A stretch of DNA of 64,000 nt from Paenibacillus sp. FSL H8-0079 (GTDB lineage Bacteria; Bacillota; Bacilli; Paenibacillales; Paenibacillaceae): contig NZ_CP150300.1 in the NCBI RefSeq assembly GCF_037991315.1, positions 4,402,001 to 4,466,000 on the forward strand, in the 5' to 3' direction. The notes under the pieces are model-generated. The model made no database searches and had not been told where the DNA came from. It saw only the letters and a list, made by a program, of their open reading frames with translations. Position numbers and translations under genes: made by a program. Shown here one piece after another: positions 37,960-47,965 of this stretch; positions within the stretch are counted from its first letter, which is position 1; the number at the start of each line of letters is the position of its first letter.

Positions 37960-38559
37960 ATGGCACGTTACACTGGTCCTAAATTTAAATTGAGCCGTCG
38001 CCTCGGCATTTCCCTTAGCGGAACAGGCAAAGAATTGAAACGCCCTTTCCCTCCAGGTCAGCACGGAGCTAACCAACGCAGAAAAATGAGCAACTACGGT
38101 ATGCAATTGCAAGAAAAACAAAAATTGCGCCACATGTACGGTTTGGGCGAGAAGCAATTCCGCACACTGTTCTCCAAAGCTCAAAAAATGCAAGGTATTG
38201 CCGGCGAAAACTTCATGTTCTTGCTTGAGTGCCGCCTTGACAACCTCGTTTACCGCCTTGGTTTTGCTAACTCCCGCGCTGGAGCGCGTCAGTTGGTAGC
38301 ACACGGTCACGTAACTGTAAACGGCAAAAAAGTCGATATCGCTTCTTACCAAGTAAGCACTGGCGATCTAATCGGCTTGCGTGAGAAGAGCCGCGCTCTT
38401 TCTTCCGTTAAAGAAGCTTTGGAAGGCCGTTCGCATCTTCCAGCATACGTTGAATACAACGAAGCAGCTGTAGAAGGTAAATTCATCCGCTTGCCTGAGC
38501 GTGCTGAATTGTCCCAAGACATCGATGAAAAACAAATCGTCGAGTTCTACAACCGTTAA
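37960..38559 (+). CDS. rpsD: 30S ribosomal protein S4
   Basis: A 199-residue primary 16S rRNA-binding protein. Family signatures include [36 protein letters not shown] and the S4 RNA-binding domain from [20 protein letters not shown] to [12 protein letters not shown]. The ATG follows AAAAAGGAG. As in B. subtilis it stands alone, outside the large ribosomal clusters, behind a regulatory leader. A terminator follows. Codon use is strongly biased, as expected for a highly expressed gene. Confidence 0.99.
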   Translation: MARYTGPKFKLSRRLGISLSGTGKELKRPFPPGQHGANQRRKMSNYGMQLQEKQKLRHMYGLGEKQFRTLFSKAQKMQGIAGENFMFLLECRLDNLVYRLGFANSRAGARQLVAHGHVTVNGKKVDIASYQVSTGDLIGLREKSRALSSVKEALEGRSHLPAYVEYNEAAVEGKFIRLPERAELSQDIDEKQIVEFYNR

Positions 38560-38588
38560 TCGTTGCAATCACATTAAAGTTTCAATCC

Positions 38589-38625
38589 AAACAGCTGTCG
38601 AGATTTTCTCGGCAGCTGTTTTTCT
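38589..38625 (+). terminator. Intrinsic terminator after rpsD
   Basis: AACAGCTGTCGAG and CTCGGCAGCTGTT form a 13-bp stem with one wobble around ATTTT, followed by TTTCT. It lies 29 nt after the stop. Confidence 0.9.
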
Positions 38626-38746
38626 ATGCTTTTTTCTATTTATCTTCATTATAGAAGCTTAAATATCGATATAAAATATAGACTCCCTATAGGAGAAGCA
38701 CACATCCATACTAACATCACTAGAGTAACATCGAGGGGGATTAAAC

Positions 38747-40851
38747 ATGCATTTTTTTCGCAATCGCAAGCTCGCTGTTAAGCTCGGACTTTTACTCGGA
38801 GTAGTACTACTCTGTGTATTGGAGCCTTGATTGCATTTAACACAAAATCCATTTACGACAAAAGCCTGCAGTACGGTGAATCCGTTGCTGGAAAGGCAGC
38901 AAATCGGGCTACGAACGAGTTCATGACTGACATTAATCAGGTCAAAAACACATTAGACACCATGAGTACCACGTTATTGGATGCGGCTCAGAACGGGTCT
39001 CTCAACCGCGAGGAAGTTGTTAGACTGCTTGAACAGTATCTGAAAAAGGACCAGAAAGTTTTCGGCTTTTATACAGGCTGGGAACCTAATGCTTTTGATG
39101 GAAACGATGCGGATCACGTGAATAAAAATGTATATAATGATGCTACGGGTCGATTCGTTCCATATGCCATACGGGACGGTAACTCTCTGTATTTTGAACC
39201 TCTGACTACCTATGAGGGGAACAGTGAAACCAGTACGTACTATCAACAACCTAAGAAAACCCAATCTATCTATTGGTCTGAGCCTGTTACCTATACGGTT
39301 GGCGGAAAAGAAACACTACTCGTTTCGATTGTCCTCCCCCTATTAGATGAAAACAAAACATTTTTGGGCATTGTTGGAGCCGACTTTACCATTGACCGTT
39401 TTCAGCAAAACATAGCATCGCTCAATCCGGATCAAGGTTACGCCATGCTGATTACTGGTGAAGGACAGATTGCTGCTCACGGCTCCAAACCGGAACTGGC
39501 CAATGAAGGAGCCGTAATTCCATCTGAAGTGAAGACAGTCATTCAGCGTATACAGTCTGGAGAATCCCAATTTTACGCTACTGACCCCGAAATAGGTGAA
39601 GAATTATTTATTGCCGAGCCCGCCAGGTTGCAAGGAACAGATTCGAACTGGTACCTCGTCTCGGCGCTGCCAAAGAGTCATATCCTTCAACCTTTCTATG
39701 ACAGCTTGAACTGGTCCATATTGATTGCTGCACTGGCTGTACTTCTGCTTGCAGGTGTGGTCACCTACACCATCATCTCCATTGTAAGGCAGTTGAATCA
39801 AGTCAATATCGTCGCTGGACAGCTCGCTGGCGGAGATCTGACACAAAAGTTACCCGTACGATCCAAAGATGAATTCGGTATCATGGCAGGCCATATGAAT
39901 CAGATGATGGATACATTGCGTCATACGATATCGGTTATTTCCGAACATGCGTTATCTGTGGGCTCCACCTCTCAACAGTTGACCGCCGGAGCCGAAGAAA
40001 CAGGTAAATCCGCCGAGCTGATTGCATTAACAGGACTGGAAGTTGCAGATAAAGCAGGTAAACAGGTACAGGAGTTGCAAGAGTCCTCCCGTTCCATGAA
40101 TGAAATATCTGCGGGAATCGGAAGAATTGCAAAAGCCGCCTCCGATGTATCCGATTCATCTCGAGCTGTGGCTGAGCGAACAACCGTTGGAACCGATAAG
40201 ATTCAGTCCGCCATGCGTATGGTGGATAGTGCCACCTCTTCTGTGCAGACGTCCATGACTGCTCTCGAGAATTTCCGTCAACGTTCTGAGGAGATTGGCC
40301 ATATTACAGGTATGATCACGGAAGTTAGCCGTCAAACCAATCTTCTCGCACTTAATGCTTCCATTGAAGCATCACGTGCAGGTGAACACGGACGCGGGTT
40401 TGGTGTTGTTGCCTCCGAAATTCGTAATCTGGCTGAACAATCCAGAATATCAGCAGCGCAGATTGCAGCGTTGATTCATAGCGTTCAGCAAGAGGTCCTT
40501 GCTCTCGTTGAAAATATGGAACACGGGAACTCCGAAGTTAGTCATATTGCGGAAGTGATTAATGAGAGTGGTGAACTATTCCTCTCCATCTCTTCACAGA
40601 TTTCAGATGTTAATGAGCAGATTGAGCATGTCTCAGCCATTGCGCAGCAGATGTCAGCTGGATCGCAACAAGTGGATGCCACGTTGGTGCAACTCAAAAC
40701 CATTGGACATGAGACAGCCGATCATGCGACTCGTGTTGCCTCTGCTTCTGAAGAACAACTTGCATCCATGGAAGAGATCACAGCAGCATCTGCATCGCTG
40801 GCTAACCTTACCCAGGAACTATTGGAACTGATTCAACGCTTCAAAACCTGA
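38747..40851 (+). pseudogene. Methyl-accepting chemotaxis protein gene with a 2-nt frameshift near its start
   Basis: The ATG behind GAGGGGG opens MHFFRNRKLAVKLGLLLGVV, the usual cytoplasmic basic tip and first membrane helix, but the frame ends at TGA 38828. The remainder (38812-40851) is intact in another frame: a dCache-type extracellular sensor (about residues 30-280), a second helix (WSILIAALAVLLLAGVVTY), HAMP, and the signalling hairpin with QTNLLALNASIEASRAGE. Removing one GT from TGTGT at 38813-38817 restores one protein of about 700 residues. Without repair, the protein would lack its first anchor. A TTG restart at 38827 overlapping the stop is possible. Confidence 0.8.
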
Positions 40852-40881
40852 TATAGAAGACCTCAAATACGACACATCATT

Positions 40882-40926
40882 CAGGCCATCCTATGCACCA
40901 CAGCATGGAGGTGGCCTGCTTATTTT
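40882..40926 (+). terminator. Intrinsic terminator after the chemoreceptor gene
   Basis: CAGGCCATCCTATGC and GCATGGAGGTGGCCTG pair almost fully around ACCACA, then CTTATTTT. It is 31 nt after the stop. Confidence 0.8.
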
Positions 40927-41080
40927 GGCTTACAACTCATGAAATGTGCTTCAATATCGCATGATATATAGCATAATCCATGGCAGAATGGCAAATTTCG
41001 ACCATTACTTGTATTTCTCAGGCATGCAAACCCGCCTTTTTATGCTATAATAAGTGCTGTTAAAAGGAGGAAGACACTGA

Positions 41081-44000
41081 ATGGTTGATGTTAATAAGAA
41101 AAAGCCCGATGCACAGCCTGCACGCAAGCGTAGCTTTGCCCGCAGACTGGGAAGTTTCGTCAGTTGGATGGTTGTCCTTGGCTTTATGGGGGCACTATTT
41201 GTAGGCGGTGCTTTGATGGGATACGTCAGTTCCATTGTGAAAGACGAGCCTGTCCGTTCAAGGGCCCTGATTGAACAAAAAGTCAGCGAAAACTCCATCA
41301 CAGGCTTTGCTTACTTTGCCGACGGCAGTCCGATCGGTCAATTACGTACGGAAGAAGACAGGCGTCCGGTCACTACGGACCAGATCCCACAAAAGGTTAT
41401 TGATGCTGTCGTTTCAATTGAAGACAATCATTTTTACGAACATAAAGGTGTAGACATGAGCGGAACGCTCCGTGCCGTGAAACAGAAAGTGCTGAAAGAA
41501 TCAGTACAAACCGGCGGTAGTACACTGACTCAGCAATTGGCGCGTCGTGTGTTTCTGAATTTGGATCGCACAGAAGATCGGAAAGTGAAAGAAATCTTGC
41601 TCTCACTCCGACTCGAACGTTTCCTGACGAAAGATGAGATCATGACAGCCTATCTGAACAAGGTTCCTTTCGGTAACGGTTCCAGCGGATACAACGTTTT
41701 TGGAATCAAGGCCGCTGCTAAAGGTCTGTTCAATATTAATGATCTTGAAAAAATCAACATCGCTCAGGCTGCTTATCTTGCTGGATTGCCGCAGCTCCCC
41801 TCCTCTTACTCTGCCTTTAACGGTAAAGGCGATTTTGTAGAGGAAAATTTTGACCGCGCAATCAACCGTCAGCATCTGGTATTGCGCCGTATGCTTGAAC
41901 TGGGCAAAATCAATCAGTCCCAGCATGACGAAGCTCTAGCTTTTGATATCAAAAGTTCACTCGCTCCGAAGACCATCAAGGCTTACAATACTTATCCATA
42001 CCTTATGATGGAAACGGAACGACAAGCTGCACAGATTTTGATGAAACAATTGAATTCCGATACAGCTGAATCCACAGATAAAGGTACGGATGCGGACACA
42101 CCTCAGAAGGAAAGTAGTGCGTTATTAGAGGAAGCTCAGACGCAACTGCGTACAGGTGGATACCGTATCTATACGACCATTAACAAAAGTATCTACAAAA
42201 CGATGCGTACCATTGCGGAAGATGACAGCAATTTCTCAGCAGATGATCCTGTCAAAGGGAAAGAACAAACTGCTGCCATGCTGATTAATCACAAAACGGG
42301 TGCTATTCTAGGCATGATTGAGGGACGGGATTTCCAGGATGAACAGATGAACTACGCAACGCAGATGGTGCGTCAGCCAGGTTCAACGATGAAACCTATT
42401 GCCGCTTATCTTCCTGCGCTAGATGAAGGTCTTGTTCAGCCTGCTTCAATTATTGATGACTCACCGATCATCTTGAAAAACGGTCCGAGCGGGTACCACA
42501 TTGCAAAGAATGCCAATAACCGTTATCAAGGACTTGTCACAGCTCGGAGAGCACTGAATTATTCACTTAATATACCGGCTCTGAAGTTGTTCAATGAAGA
42601 AGTAGGCATCGACAAGGCTTGGGCATTCGCCAAGAAACTAGGAATTACTACCATTCAGAAGGAAGACTATCAGGCTCAGACAGGTGTTCTGGGAGGTCTC
42701 CAATACGGTGTAACCGTTGAAGAACTAACTAGTGCCTACGGTGCTATCGCCAATAATGGTGTGTATAACGATTCCTACATGATTAGTAAAATTGTAGATT
42801 CCAAAGGCAACATCGTGTATAAACATGATACTGAACCTGTCCAAGCCTTCTCGGAGCAGACAGCATACCTGATGACCGATATGCTGCGGACCGTTATTAC
42901 GGAAGGTACGGCAGATAAAGTACGGGAGAATTACAAATATTCCAAGAGTGTGCCGATCGTAGGTAAAACAGGTTCCACTCAAAACTATGCGGATGTATGG
43001 TTTGAAGGCTACACACCAGATGTCACACTTGGCGTGTGGGTTGGATACAAACAGCCAGTGAATACACTGGAAAGCAAATCACAGAGAAAACGTGCGCAGC
43101 AACTGTGGTCGAAAATCCTGAATGAAGTGATCGATACGCAAAAAGATCTGTTCGTCACGGATTCGTTCAAAAAACCATCTGGTATTGAAACGCGGACGGT
43201 ATCGGCTTACAGCGGCAAATTGCCAACATCCATGACTGACAAATTTGTTACGGATATTTTCAACAGCAAATTTGTTCCGAAGGATAGCGATGACGGCGTC
43301 GCCAAAGCCAAGTACATTATTTACAATGGTGTAAATTACATTCCGCGTGATGGAACGCCTGCGGACATGTTGAAGGAAAAAACGGTAATCAAGCGTAAAA
43401 AACCGATCTCTGATCTCATCAAGGAATTGCAAAATGCATTCTCACGCATGAGTCGACATGAGTCACTTGCTTATTACCTTCCTGAAGATGCTGATGCAGA
43501 CATGCCGACACAGATCGATCCAAGAACGGATAACGGCAAAGCTCCTGATGCACCAGGTAATGTACGAATCTCGACCTCGGGTGACCGAGCTGTAATTACA
43601 TTTAATGCCACACCTGAAAATGACGTCGTGGGGTATCGTCTGTACCGCTCTGTAAACGGTGGAGGATTCCAGAACCAGGGACAGGTTGTTCTGACGGGTG
43701 AATCCCGATCATTCTCGGCATATGCAGCACAAGGCGGCAATTTCGCCTTCTATGTGACCGCAGTGGATGTTGCGGGCAGAGAGTCTGCTCCTAGCGCTAC
43801 CGTAAATAGTGTTGGAAGTGTAGCCCCCCCTGTGGAAGAAGAGATTAATGAGCCGATTGAAGTTCCAGGTACAGTCATTACTCCGGGAGAAACGCAGAAC
43901 GATAATACAACAACGACAGCCCCAGGCACACCTGGTCAAGTCAGCGTATCTGCGCTCTCTCAAGGACTGCGTATTCAATGGGCGTCCACTCCGAACGCAG

Positions 44001-44179
44001 ATAGTTACGCTGTATATTACAGTGAAACAGGTTCGGCTCCTTACACCAAAATTGGAACAACGTCGGGAACGACCATGGATTATGGAGTGCCTGTAGCGAC
44101 CAGTGGATGGTTCAAAGTATCTGCCAGCAACAGTGCGGGTGAATCCGAACCTTCTGCAGCCGTACATTTTCAACCCTGA
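41081..44179 (+). CDS. Class A penicillin-binding protein with two C-terminal fibronectin type III domains
   Basis: A 1032-residue bifunctional peptidoglycan synthase. Domains: basic cytoplasmic tail and one membrane anchor (about 25-52); glycosyltransferase (about 90-265) with VVSIEDNHFYEHKG and GGSTLTQQLARR; transpeptidase (about 390-690) with the SxxK serine in QPGSTMKPIAAY, SLN in NYSLNIPAL and KTGST near residue 629; then two FN3 domains (about 823-913 and 946-1032) joined by a Thr-rich linker. FN3 tails may bind wall polymers. The ATG follows AAAGGAGG. It is monocistronic and convergent with acsA. Confidence 0.95.
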   Translation: MVDVNKKKPDAQPARKRSFARRLGSFVSWMVVLGFMGALFVGGALMGYVSSIVKDEPVRSRALIEQKVSENSITGFAYFADGSPIGQLRTEEDRRPVTTDQIPQKVIDAVVSIEDNHFYEHKGVDMSGTLRAVKQKVLKESVQTGGSTLTQQLARRVFLNLDRTEDRKVKEILLSLRLERFLTKDEIMTAYLNKVPFGNGSSGYNVFGIKAAAKGLFNINDLEKINIAQAAYLAGLPQLPSSYSAFNGKGDFVEENFDRAINRQHLVLRRMLELGKINQSQHDEALAFDIKSSLAPKTIKAYNTYPYLMMETERQAAQILMKQLNSDTAESTDKGTDADTPQKESSALLEEAQTQLRTGGYRIYTTINKSIYKTMRTIAEDDSNFSADDPVKGKEQTAAMLINHKTGAILGMIEGRDFQDEQMNYATQMVRQPGSTMKPIAAYLPALDEGLVQPASIIDDSPIILKNGPSGYHIAKNANNRYQGLVTARRALNYSLNIPALKLFNEEVGIDKAWAFAKKLGITTIQKEDYQAQTGVLGGLQYGVTVEELTSAYGAIANNGVYNDSYMISKIVDSKGNIVYKHDTEPVQAFSEQTAYLMTDMLRTVITEGTADKVRENYKYSKSVPIVGKTGSTQNYADVWFEGYTPDVTLGVWVGYKQPVNTLESKSQRKRAQQLWSKILNEVIDTQKDLFVTDSFKKPSGIETRTVSAYSGKLPTSMTDKFVTDIFNSKFVPKDSDDGVAKAKYIIYNGVNYIPRDGTPADMLKEKTVIKRKKPISDLIKELQNAFSRMSRHESLAYYLPEDADADMPTQIDPRTDNGKAPDAPGNVRISTSGDRAVITFNATPENDVVGYRLYRSVNGGGFQNQGQVVLTGESRSFSAYAAQGGNFAFYVTAVDVAGRESAPSATVNSVGSVAPPVEEEINEPIEVPGTVITPGETQNDNTTTTAPGTPGQVSVSALSQGLRIQWASTPNADSYAVYYSETGSAPYTKIGTTSGTTMDYGVPVATSGWFKVSASNSAGESEPSAAVHFQP

Positions 44180-44196
44180 TTAACTTAGCAATCTAC

Positions 44197-44240
44197 AAAA
44201 AGCCGCATTCTCAGACGCATCTGAGGGTGCGGCTTTCATT
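44197..44240 (+). terminator. Intrinsic terminator after the PBP gene
   Basis: AAAGCCGCATTCTCAGA and TCTGAGGGTGCGGCTTT form a long, nearly perfect stem with an ACGCA-like loop, followed by CATTTTC. Confidence 0.88.
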
Positions 44241-44254
44241 TTCATTTGCAGCTA

Positions 44255-44290
44255 AAAGCCTGCTTCATGTCATGGACATAAAGCAGGCTT
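44255..44290 (-). terminator. Intrinsic terminator after acsA
   Basis: Minus-strand AAGCCTGCTT and AAGCAGGCTT are perfect 10-nt arms around a loop containing the partly self-complementary ATGTCCATGACAT, ending in TTTAGC. The T-tract is short. Confidence 0.7.
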
Positions 44291-44360
44291 CAGCAACCGA
44301 TTTTGATAGAGAGCATCACCGTGTTTGGCTTCGTTTAGTTATGACTTCGCCCCTAGTGCG

Positions 44361-46085
44361 TTAGTCTTCAATGGTGGATAGATCCCCTGCTGGCAGATCA
44401 AGCTCCCAGGCTTTCAGTACACGGCGCATGATCTTGCCGGAACGTGTCTTAGGCAGTTTATCCTTAAACTCAATCTCACGCGGAGCAGCGTGAGCAGACA
44501 GGCCTTCTTTTACAAAACGATAAATCTCTTCTTTTAGCTCCGGGGTCGGCTCATATCCTTCACGAAGCGCTACAAAGGCCTTGATAATCTCCCCACGTGT
44601 CACATCTGGCTTACCGATTACACCCGCCTCTGCTACCGCAGGATGCTCCACGAGCTTACTCTCCACCTCAAAGGGTCCAATACGCTCGCCTGACGAGTTA
44701 ATTACATCATCAATCCGTCCCTGGAACCAGAAATATCCTTCTTCATCCATGTAAGCAGAGTCGCCAGATACATACCAGCCCGTAAACCTGAAATACTCCT
44801 CGTATTTCGCAGGATTATTCCAGATCTTCGCCATCATGGATGGCCAAGGTGTTCGTATGGCCAGATTGCCCATACTGTACGGCGGCAATTCCTGCCCGCG
44901 ATCATCAATAATAGCTGCCTCAATTCCAGGCAATGGACGTCCCATGGAGCCAGGCTTGATCGGCATTCCGGGATAGTTACAGATCAGCTGCGCACCTGTT
45001 TCGGTCATCCACCATGTATCATGAATTCGCTGACCATAGGCTTTCCATCCCCATCGAACAACCTCCGGATTGAGCGGTTCACCGACAGACATCACGTGAC
45101 GCAGGCTGCTCAGATCATGCTGGGCAATCGTCTCCTCCCCTGCTCCCATCAGCATACGGAAGGCTGTTGGTGCGCTGTACCAGATGGTGACTTTGTTCTT
45201 CTGGATGGTGCTGTACCAATCTTGAGGACTGAAACGACCACCACGTATCACATTGGTTACTCCATTAAGCCACGGAGCAAAGATCCCATAAGAGGTGCCT
45301 GTCACCCAACCAGGATCAGCTGTGCACCAGTACACGTCATCTTCACGCAAATCCAGAACAACCTTACCTGTATAATAGTGCTGAATCATGGCATTCTGAA
45401 CATGGTAGACCCCTTTGGGTTTACCCGTTGAGCCTGAGGTATAGTGAATCAACAAACCATCCTCACGATTCAACCACTCCACTTCCATCTCATCCGAAGC
45501 TGCAGACATCTCTGCATCAAAATCAATAAGTCCTTCTTCCGTTTGTGCGCCGCCACCCACAATAAAGATATGTTTGAGTTCAGGCAGTTCGGAACGTTTG
45601 ATTCGTCCCAGCAATTCTGGAGTCGTGACAAGTGCTACAGCACCGCTATCCTCCAGCCGATCCTTCACAGCCGTTTCCATAAAAGCTTCGAACAAAGGGC
45701 CAGCGATGGCTCCAGCCTTCAATATACCCAAAAGACTAAAATACAGCTCCGGGCTTCGCGGCATAAAAATAAACACACGTTCCCCTTTGGCTATGCCATA
45801 TTTGCGGAGAACATTCCCGAACCGACTCGACTGTTCACTCAGATCAGCAAAGGTATAGGCCTCTTCACGCGAAGCATCACTATACAATAAAGCGGTTCTT
45901 CCGCCCCTTCCTTCCAGTAAATGACGGTCAATCGCTTCATGTGCCATGTTCACTTTTCCGCTGGCGTGCCACGTAAAGTGCCTTTCCACCGATTCCCAAT
46001 CGAACCGGCTTCTCGCCTCCGTGTAATCGCCCAGGTTAGATTCGGACACAACCGTTTGCAGCATCTCACCATGTGCTTGACTCAT
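44361..46085 (-). CDS. acsA: Acetyl-CoA synthetase (AMP-forming)
   Basis: A 574-residue enzyme that activates acetate to acetyl-CoA through acetyl-AMP. Adenylate-forming motifs: the P-loop-like YTSGSTGKPKGVYH, the core WWMTETGAQ, and YVSGDSAYMDEEGYFWFQGR. Near the C-terminus, LPKTRSGKIMRR carries the catalytic lysine that AcuA acetylates in B. subtilis. The ATG follows AAGGAGG. It diverges from acuA with a likely CcpA operator between them, matching the B. subtilis arrangement. Confidence 0.95.
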   Translation of the reverse strand: MSQAHGEMLQTVVSESNLGDYTEARSRFDWESVERHFTWHASGKVNMAHEAIDRHLLEGRGGRTALLYSDASREEAYTFADLSEQSSRFGNVLRKYGIAKGERVFIFMPRSPELYFSLLGILKAGAIAGPLFEAFMETAVKDRLEDSGAVALVTTPELLGRIKRSELPELKHIFIVGGGAQTEEGLIDFDAEMSAASDEMEVEWLNREDGLLIHYTSGSTGKPKGVYHVQNAMIQHYYTGKVVLDLREDDVYWCTADPGWVTGTSYGIFAPWLNGVTNVIRGGRFSPQDWYSTIQKNKVTIWYSAPTAFRMLMGAGEETIAQHDLSSLRHVMSVGEPLNPEVVRWGWKAYGQRIHDTWWMTETGAQLICNYPGMPIKPGSMGRPLPGIEAAIIDDRGQELPPYSMGNLAIRTPWPSMMAKIWNNPAKYEEYFRFTGWYVSGDSAYMDEEGYFWFQGRIDDVINSSGERIGPFEVESKLVEHPAVAEAGVIGKPDVTRGEIIKAFVALREGYEPTPELKEEIYRFVKEGLSAHAAPREIEFKDKLPKTRSGKIMRRVLKAWELDLPAGDLSTIED

Positions 46086-46165
46086 GCTTGCCAGCCTCCT
46101 TCAACTCGACATTTCGATTCCCGTTATGGGTTAATTCTCATTGCCTTTGTGTTGACTGAACTTCC

Positions 46166-46179
46166 AGTTAGCGCTTACA
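46166..46179. promoter_or_regulatory. Candidate CcpA operator (cre) between acsA and acuA
   Basis: Minus-strand TGTAAGCGCTAACT fits the cre consensus TGNAANCGNWNNCA at all fixed positions but the last. The B. subtilis acsA and acuABC promoters are CcpA-controlled, and ccpA is encoded about 2 kb away. The rest of this 295-nt divergent region has the two ribosome sites and the 16-nt repeat at 46333, but no promoter I can place firmly. Confidence 0.55.
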
Positions 46180-46332
46180 TTAGTAGAGAGAACTTCTCAT
46201 CATGTACTTGCTCTGCCAAACAAATGTTATCCATACTGCGATCAATTGTGAACATTTTTTGTCTACGCAATTATAGCAAATATTTTCAATTGTCGTCTAT
46301 GGCTTTTCATTTTTTTGGATTTTTGCTATAGC

Positions 46333-46348
46333 GGACTTTTTGAACAAC
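46333..46348 (+). repeat. Copy of a 16-nt repeat upstream of acuA
   Basis: GGACTTTTTGAACAAC is identical to the sequence at 27324-27339 before the XPB-like operon. In both places it is intergenic and near a gene start, but here it points towards acuA without the inverted partner arm. Confidence 0.6.
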
Positions 46349-46380
46349 CTCAAAAAGAAGGGGAGAGAGGAGCGTGAACT

Positions 46381-47013
46381 ATGGAACATGTCAAGGAATA
46401 TCATATCCGGTCCATCCTCAAGTCAGGCCATCGAATTACGATTGAAGGTCCCGTGCAAGCCGAGGAGATAACCAGTCTTGCCTTCCATCCGGATCTGGAT
46501 GCCTTTCGGCGCCCAATCGAGCAACAAGAAGCATTGGCTGAGATCGCAGCATTGCCAGAAGGGCGAATCATCCTCGCACACGAAAATGAAACGATAATTG
46601 GCTATGTAACTTTTCACTATGCGGATGAATGTGAACGCTGGTCCGAGGGCAACATGACTGATCTGATTGAGCTTGGAGCAATTGAGGTTGCGGACGACTA
46701 CCGCTCGCTTGGCATTGGACGTGAAATGTTGCTTACCGCTCTGGAAGATAAACACATGGAGAACTACATTATTTTCACAACAGAATATTATTGGCATTGG
46801 GACCTCAAGGGCAGCGGACTAAACCTATGGGATTATCGCAAAATGATGGAGAAGCTGATGCAGACGATTGACATGACCTGGTATGCAACAGACGACCCCG
46901 AAATCTGTTCACATCCTGCGAACTGTTTGATGGTGCGAATCGGAAGTCATGTGCCCATAACATCGGAAGAACAGTTCGATCGTGTGCGCTTCCGCCATCG
47001 ATTCATGTATTAA
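46381..47013 (+). CDS. acuA: Acetyltransferase AcuA
   Basis: A 210-residue GNAT protein that acetylates and inactivates acetyl-CoA synthetase in B. subtilis. Family features: RITIEGPVQAEEITSLAFHP, the acetyl-CoA-binding region EVADDYRSLGIGREML (RxxGxG form), and TEYYWHWDLKGSGLNLWDYR, a characteristic AcuA stretch. The ATG follows AGAGGAG. In B. subtilis acuB and acuC (the deacetylase) follow; here a terminator follows directly, so the deacetylase must be elsewhere or replaced. Divergent from its target acsA. Confidence 0.94.
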   Translation: MEHVKEYHIRSILKSGHRITIEGPVQAEEITSLAFHPDLDAFRRPIEQQEALAEIAALPEGRIILAHENETIIGYVTFHYADECERWSEGNMTDLIELGAIEVADDYRSLGIGREMLLTALEDKHMENYIIFTTEYYWHWDLKGSGLNLWDYRKMMEKLMQTIDMTWYATDDPEICSHPANCLMVRIGSHVPITSEEQFDRVRFRHRFMY

Positions 47014-47046
47014 TTCAATGATCTGTTCGAAAACGACATACATAAC

Positions 47047-47110
47047 AAAAACCGCCTCTCGCAGCGTTGCTCCATAATTCATGGAACAGCTGATCGAAGG
47101 GCGGTTTTTC
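47047..47110. terminator. Bidirectional terminator between acuA and mtnN
   Basis: AAAAACCGCC and GGCGGTTTTT are perfect 10-nt arms with a long loop containing a second helix (CCATAATTCATGG). T-tracts exist on both strands. Confidence 0.82.
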
Positions 47111-47149
47111 ATTGATTTTGGGTCGGCATTGCAATCGTAGTTTATGCCA

Positions 47150-47845
47150 TTACATATTTCCTAACATATGCTCCACAATGCGGTGTGAACGCTGCGAAGA
47201 TTCCACAGTAAATTCAGCAAAGTTAACATGCGCCGAGCCATCCGCTTTATCTGACATACCACGCAGGACAACAAATGGTACACGATTCATGTAACAGACC
47301 TGAGCGACTGCCGCCCCTTCCATTTCGGCACATGCACCGTCCATTTCAGTATATAACATATTAACCGTATCTTTATTGGCGATAAATTGGTCTCCCGATA
47401 ACACTTTACCAATCAGGTAATTGGCTCCCTGAGCTTTACATGCTTCTTCAGCCAGCGCAATAAGCGAAGCCTCGGCTGGGAATGCAGATGTCTCCTGGTA
47501 AGGAATTACCCCGCGTTCGAATCCAAGTGGTGTTACATCCATGTCATGCTGTACACACAAGGACGATATAACCATATCTCCAATGTTCAACTCCGGGTTA
47601 ACTGCACCCGCAACACCTGTGAAGATAATGCGATTAACCTGAAAGCGATCAATCAAGATCTGTGTCGTAACCGCTGCGTTTACTTTACCTACACCAGATT
47701 TACAGACAACGATTTGCTTGCCAAGCCACTCGCCTGCAACGTATGTAATCCCGGTTTGTTTGACCGTCTCAAGTTGCTTCATACCTGCCAGTAAAAGCTC
47801 TACTTCCTCATCCATCGCTCCGATAATACCAATCGTTTCACGCAT
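47150..47845 (-). CDS. mtnN: 5'-methylthioadenosine/S-adenosylhomocysteine nucleosidase
   Basis: Cleaves the purine from MTA and SAH, products of polyamine synthesis and methylation, allowing methionine recycling. Signatures: MRETIGIIGAMDEEVELL, VVCKSGVGKVNAAV, FTGVAGAVNPELNIGD, the active-site EMEGAAVAQVC and VLRGMSDKAD with the catalytic Asp. The ATG chosen follows GGGGGT and gives 231 residues; the frame continues 14 codons upstream with no family match. Polyamine gene speA also lies in this window. Confidence 0.96.
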   Translation of the reverse strand: MRETIGIIGAMDEEVELLLAGMKQLETVKQTGITYVAGEWLGKQIVVCKSGVGKVNAAVTTQILIDRFQVNRIIFTGVAGAVNPELNIGDMVISSLCVQHDMDVTPLGFERGVIPYQETSAFPAEASLIALAEEACKAQGANYLIGKVLSGDQFIANKDTVNMLYTEMDGACAEMEGAAVAQVCYMNRVPFVVLRGMSDKADGSAHVNFAEFTVESSQRSHRIVEHMLGNM

Positions 47846-47887
47846 CTTCTGATACCCCCTGTTTTCATTATTAAACTCATTCAGCAC

Positions 47888-47911
47888 AAAAGCTCCGTCT
47901 CCGGAGCTTTC
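47888..47911 (-). terminator. Intrinsic terminator after ccpA
   Basis: Minus-strand AAAGCTCCG-GAGA-CGGAGCTTTT, a 9-bp stem with a short T-run, 54 nt after the ccpA stop. Confidence 0.75.
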
Positions 47912-47965
47912 GCATATCCACTATGTAGAGAGAATGACTTCTCCCTTTCCTGTATATAATCCCGA

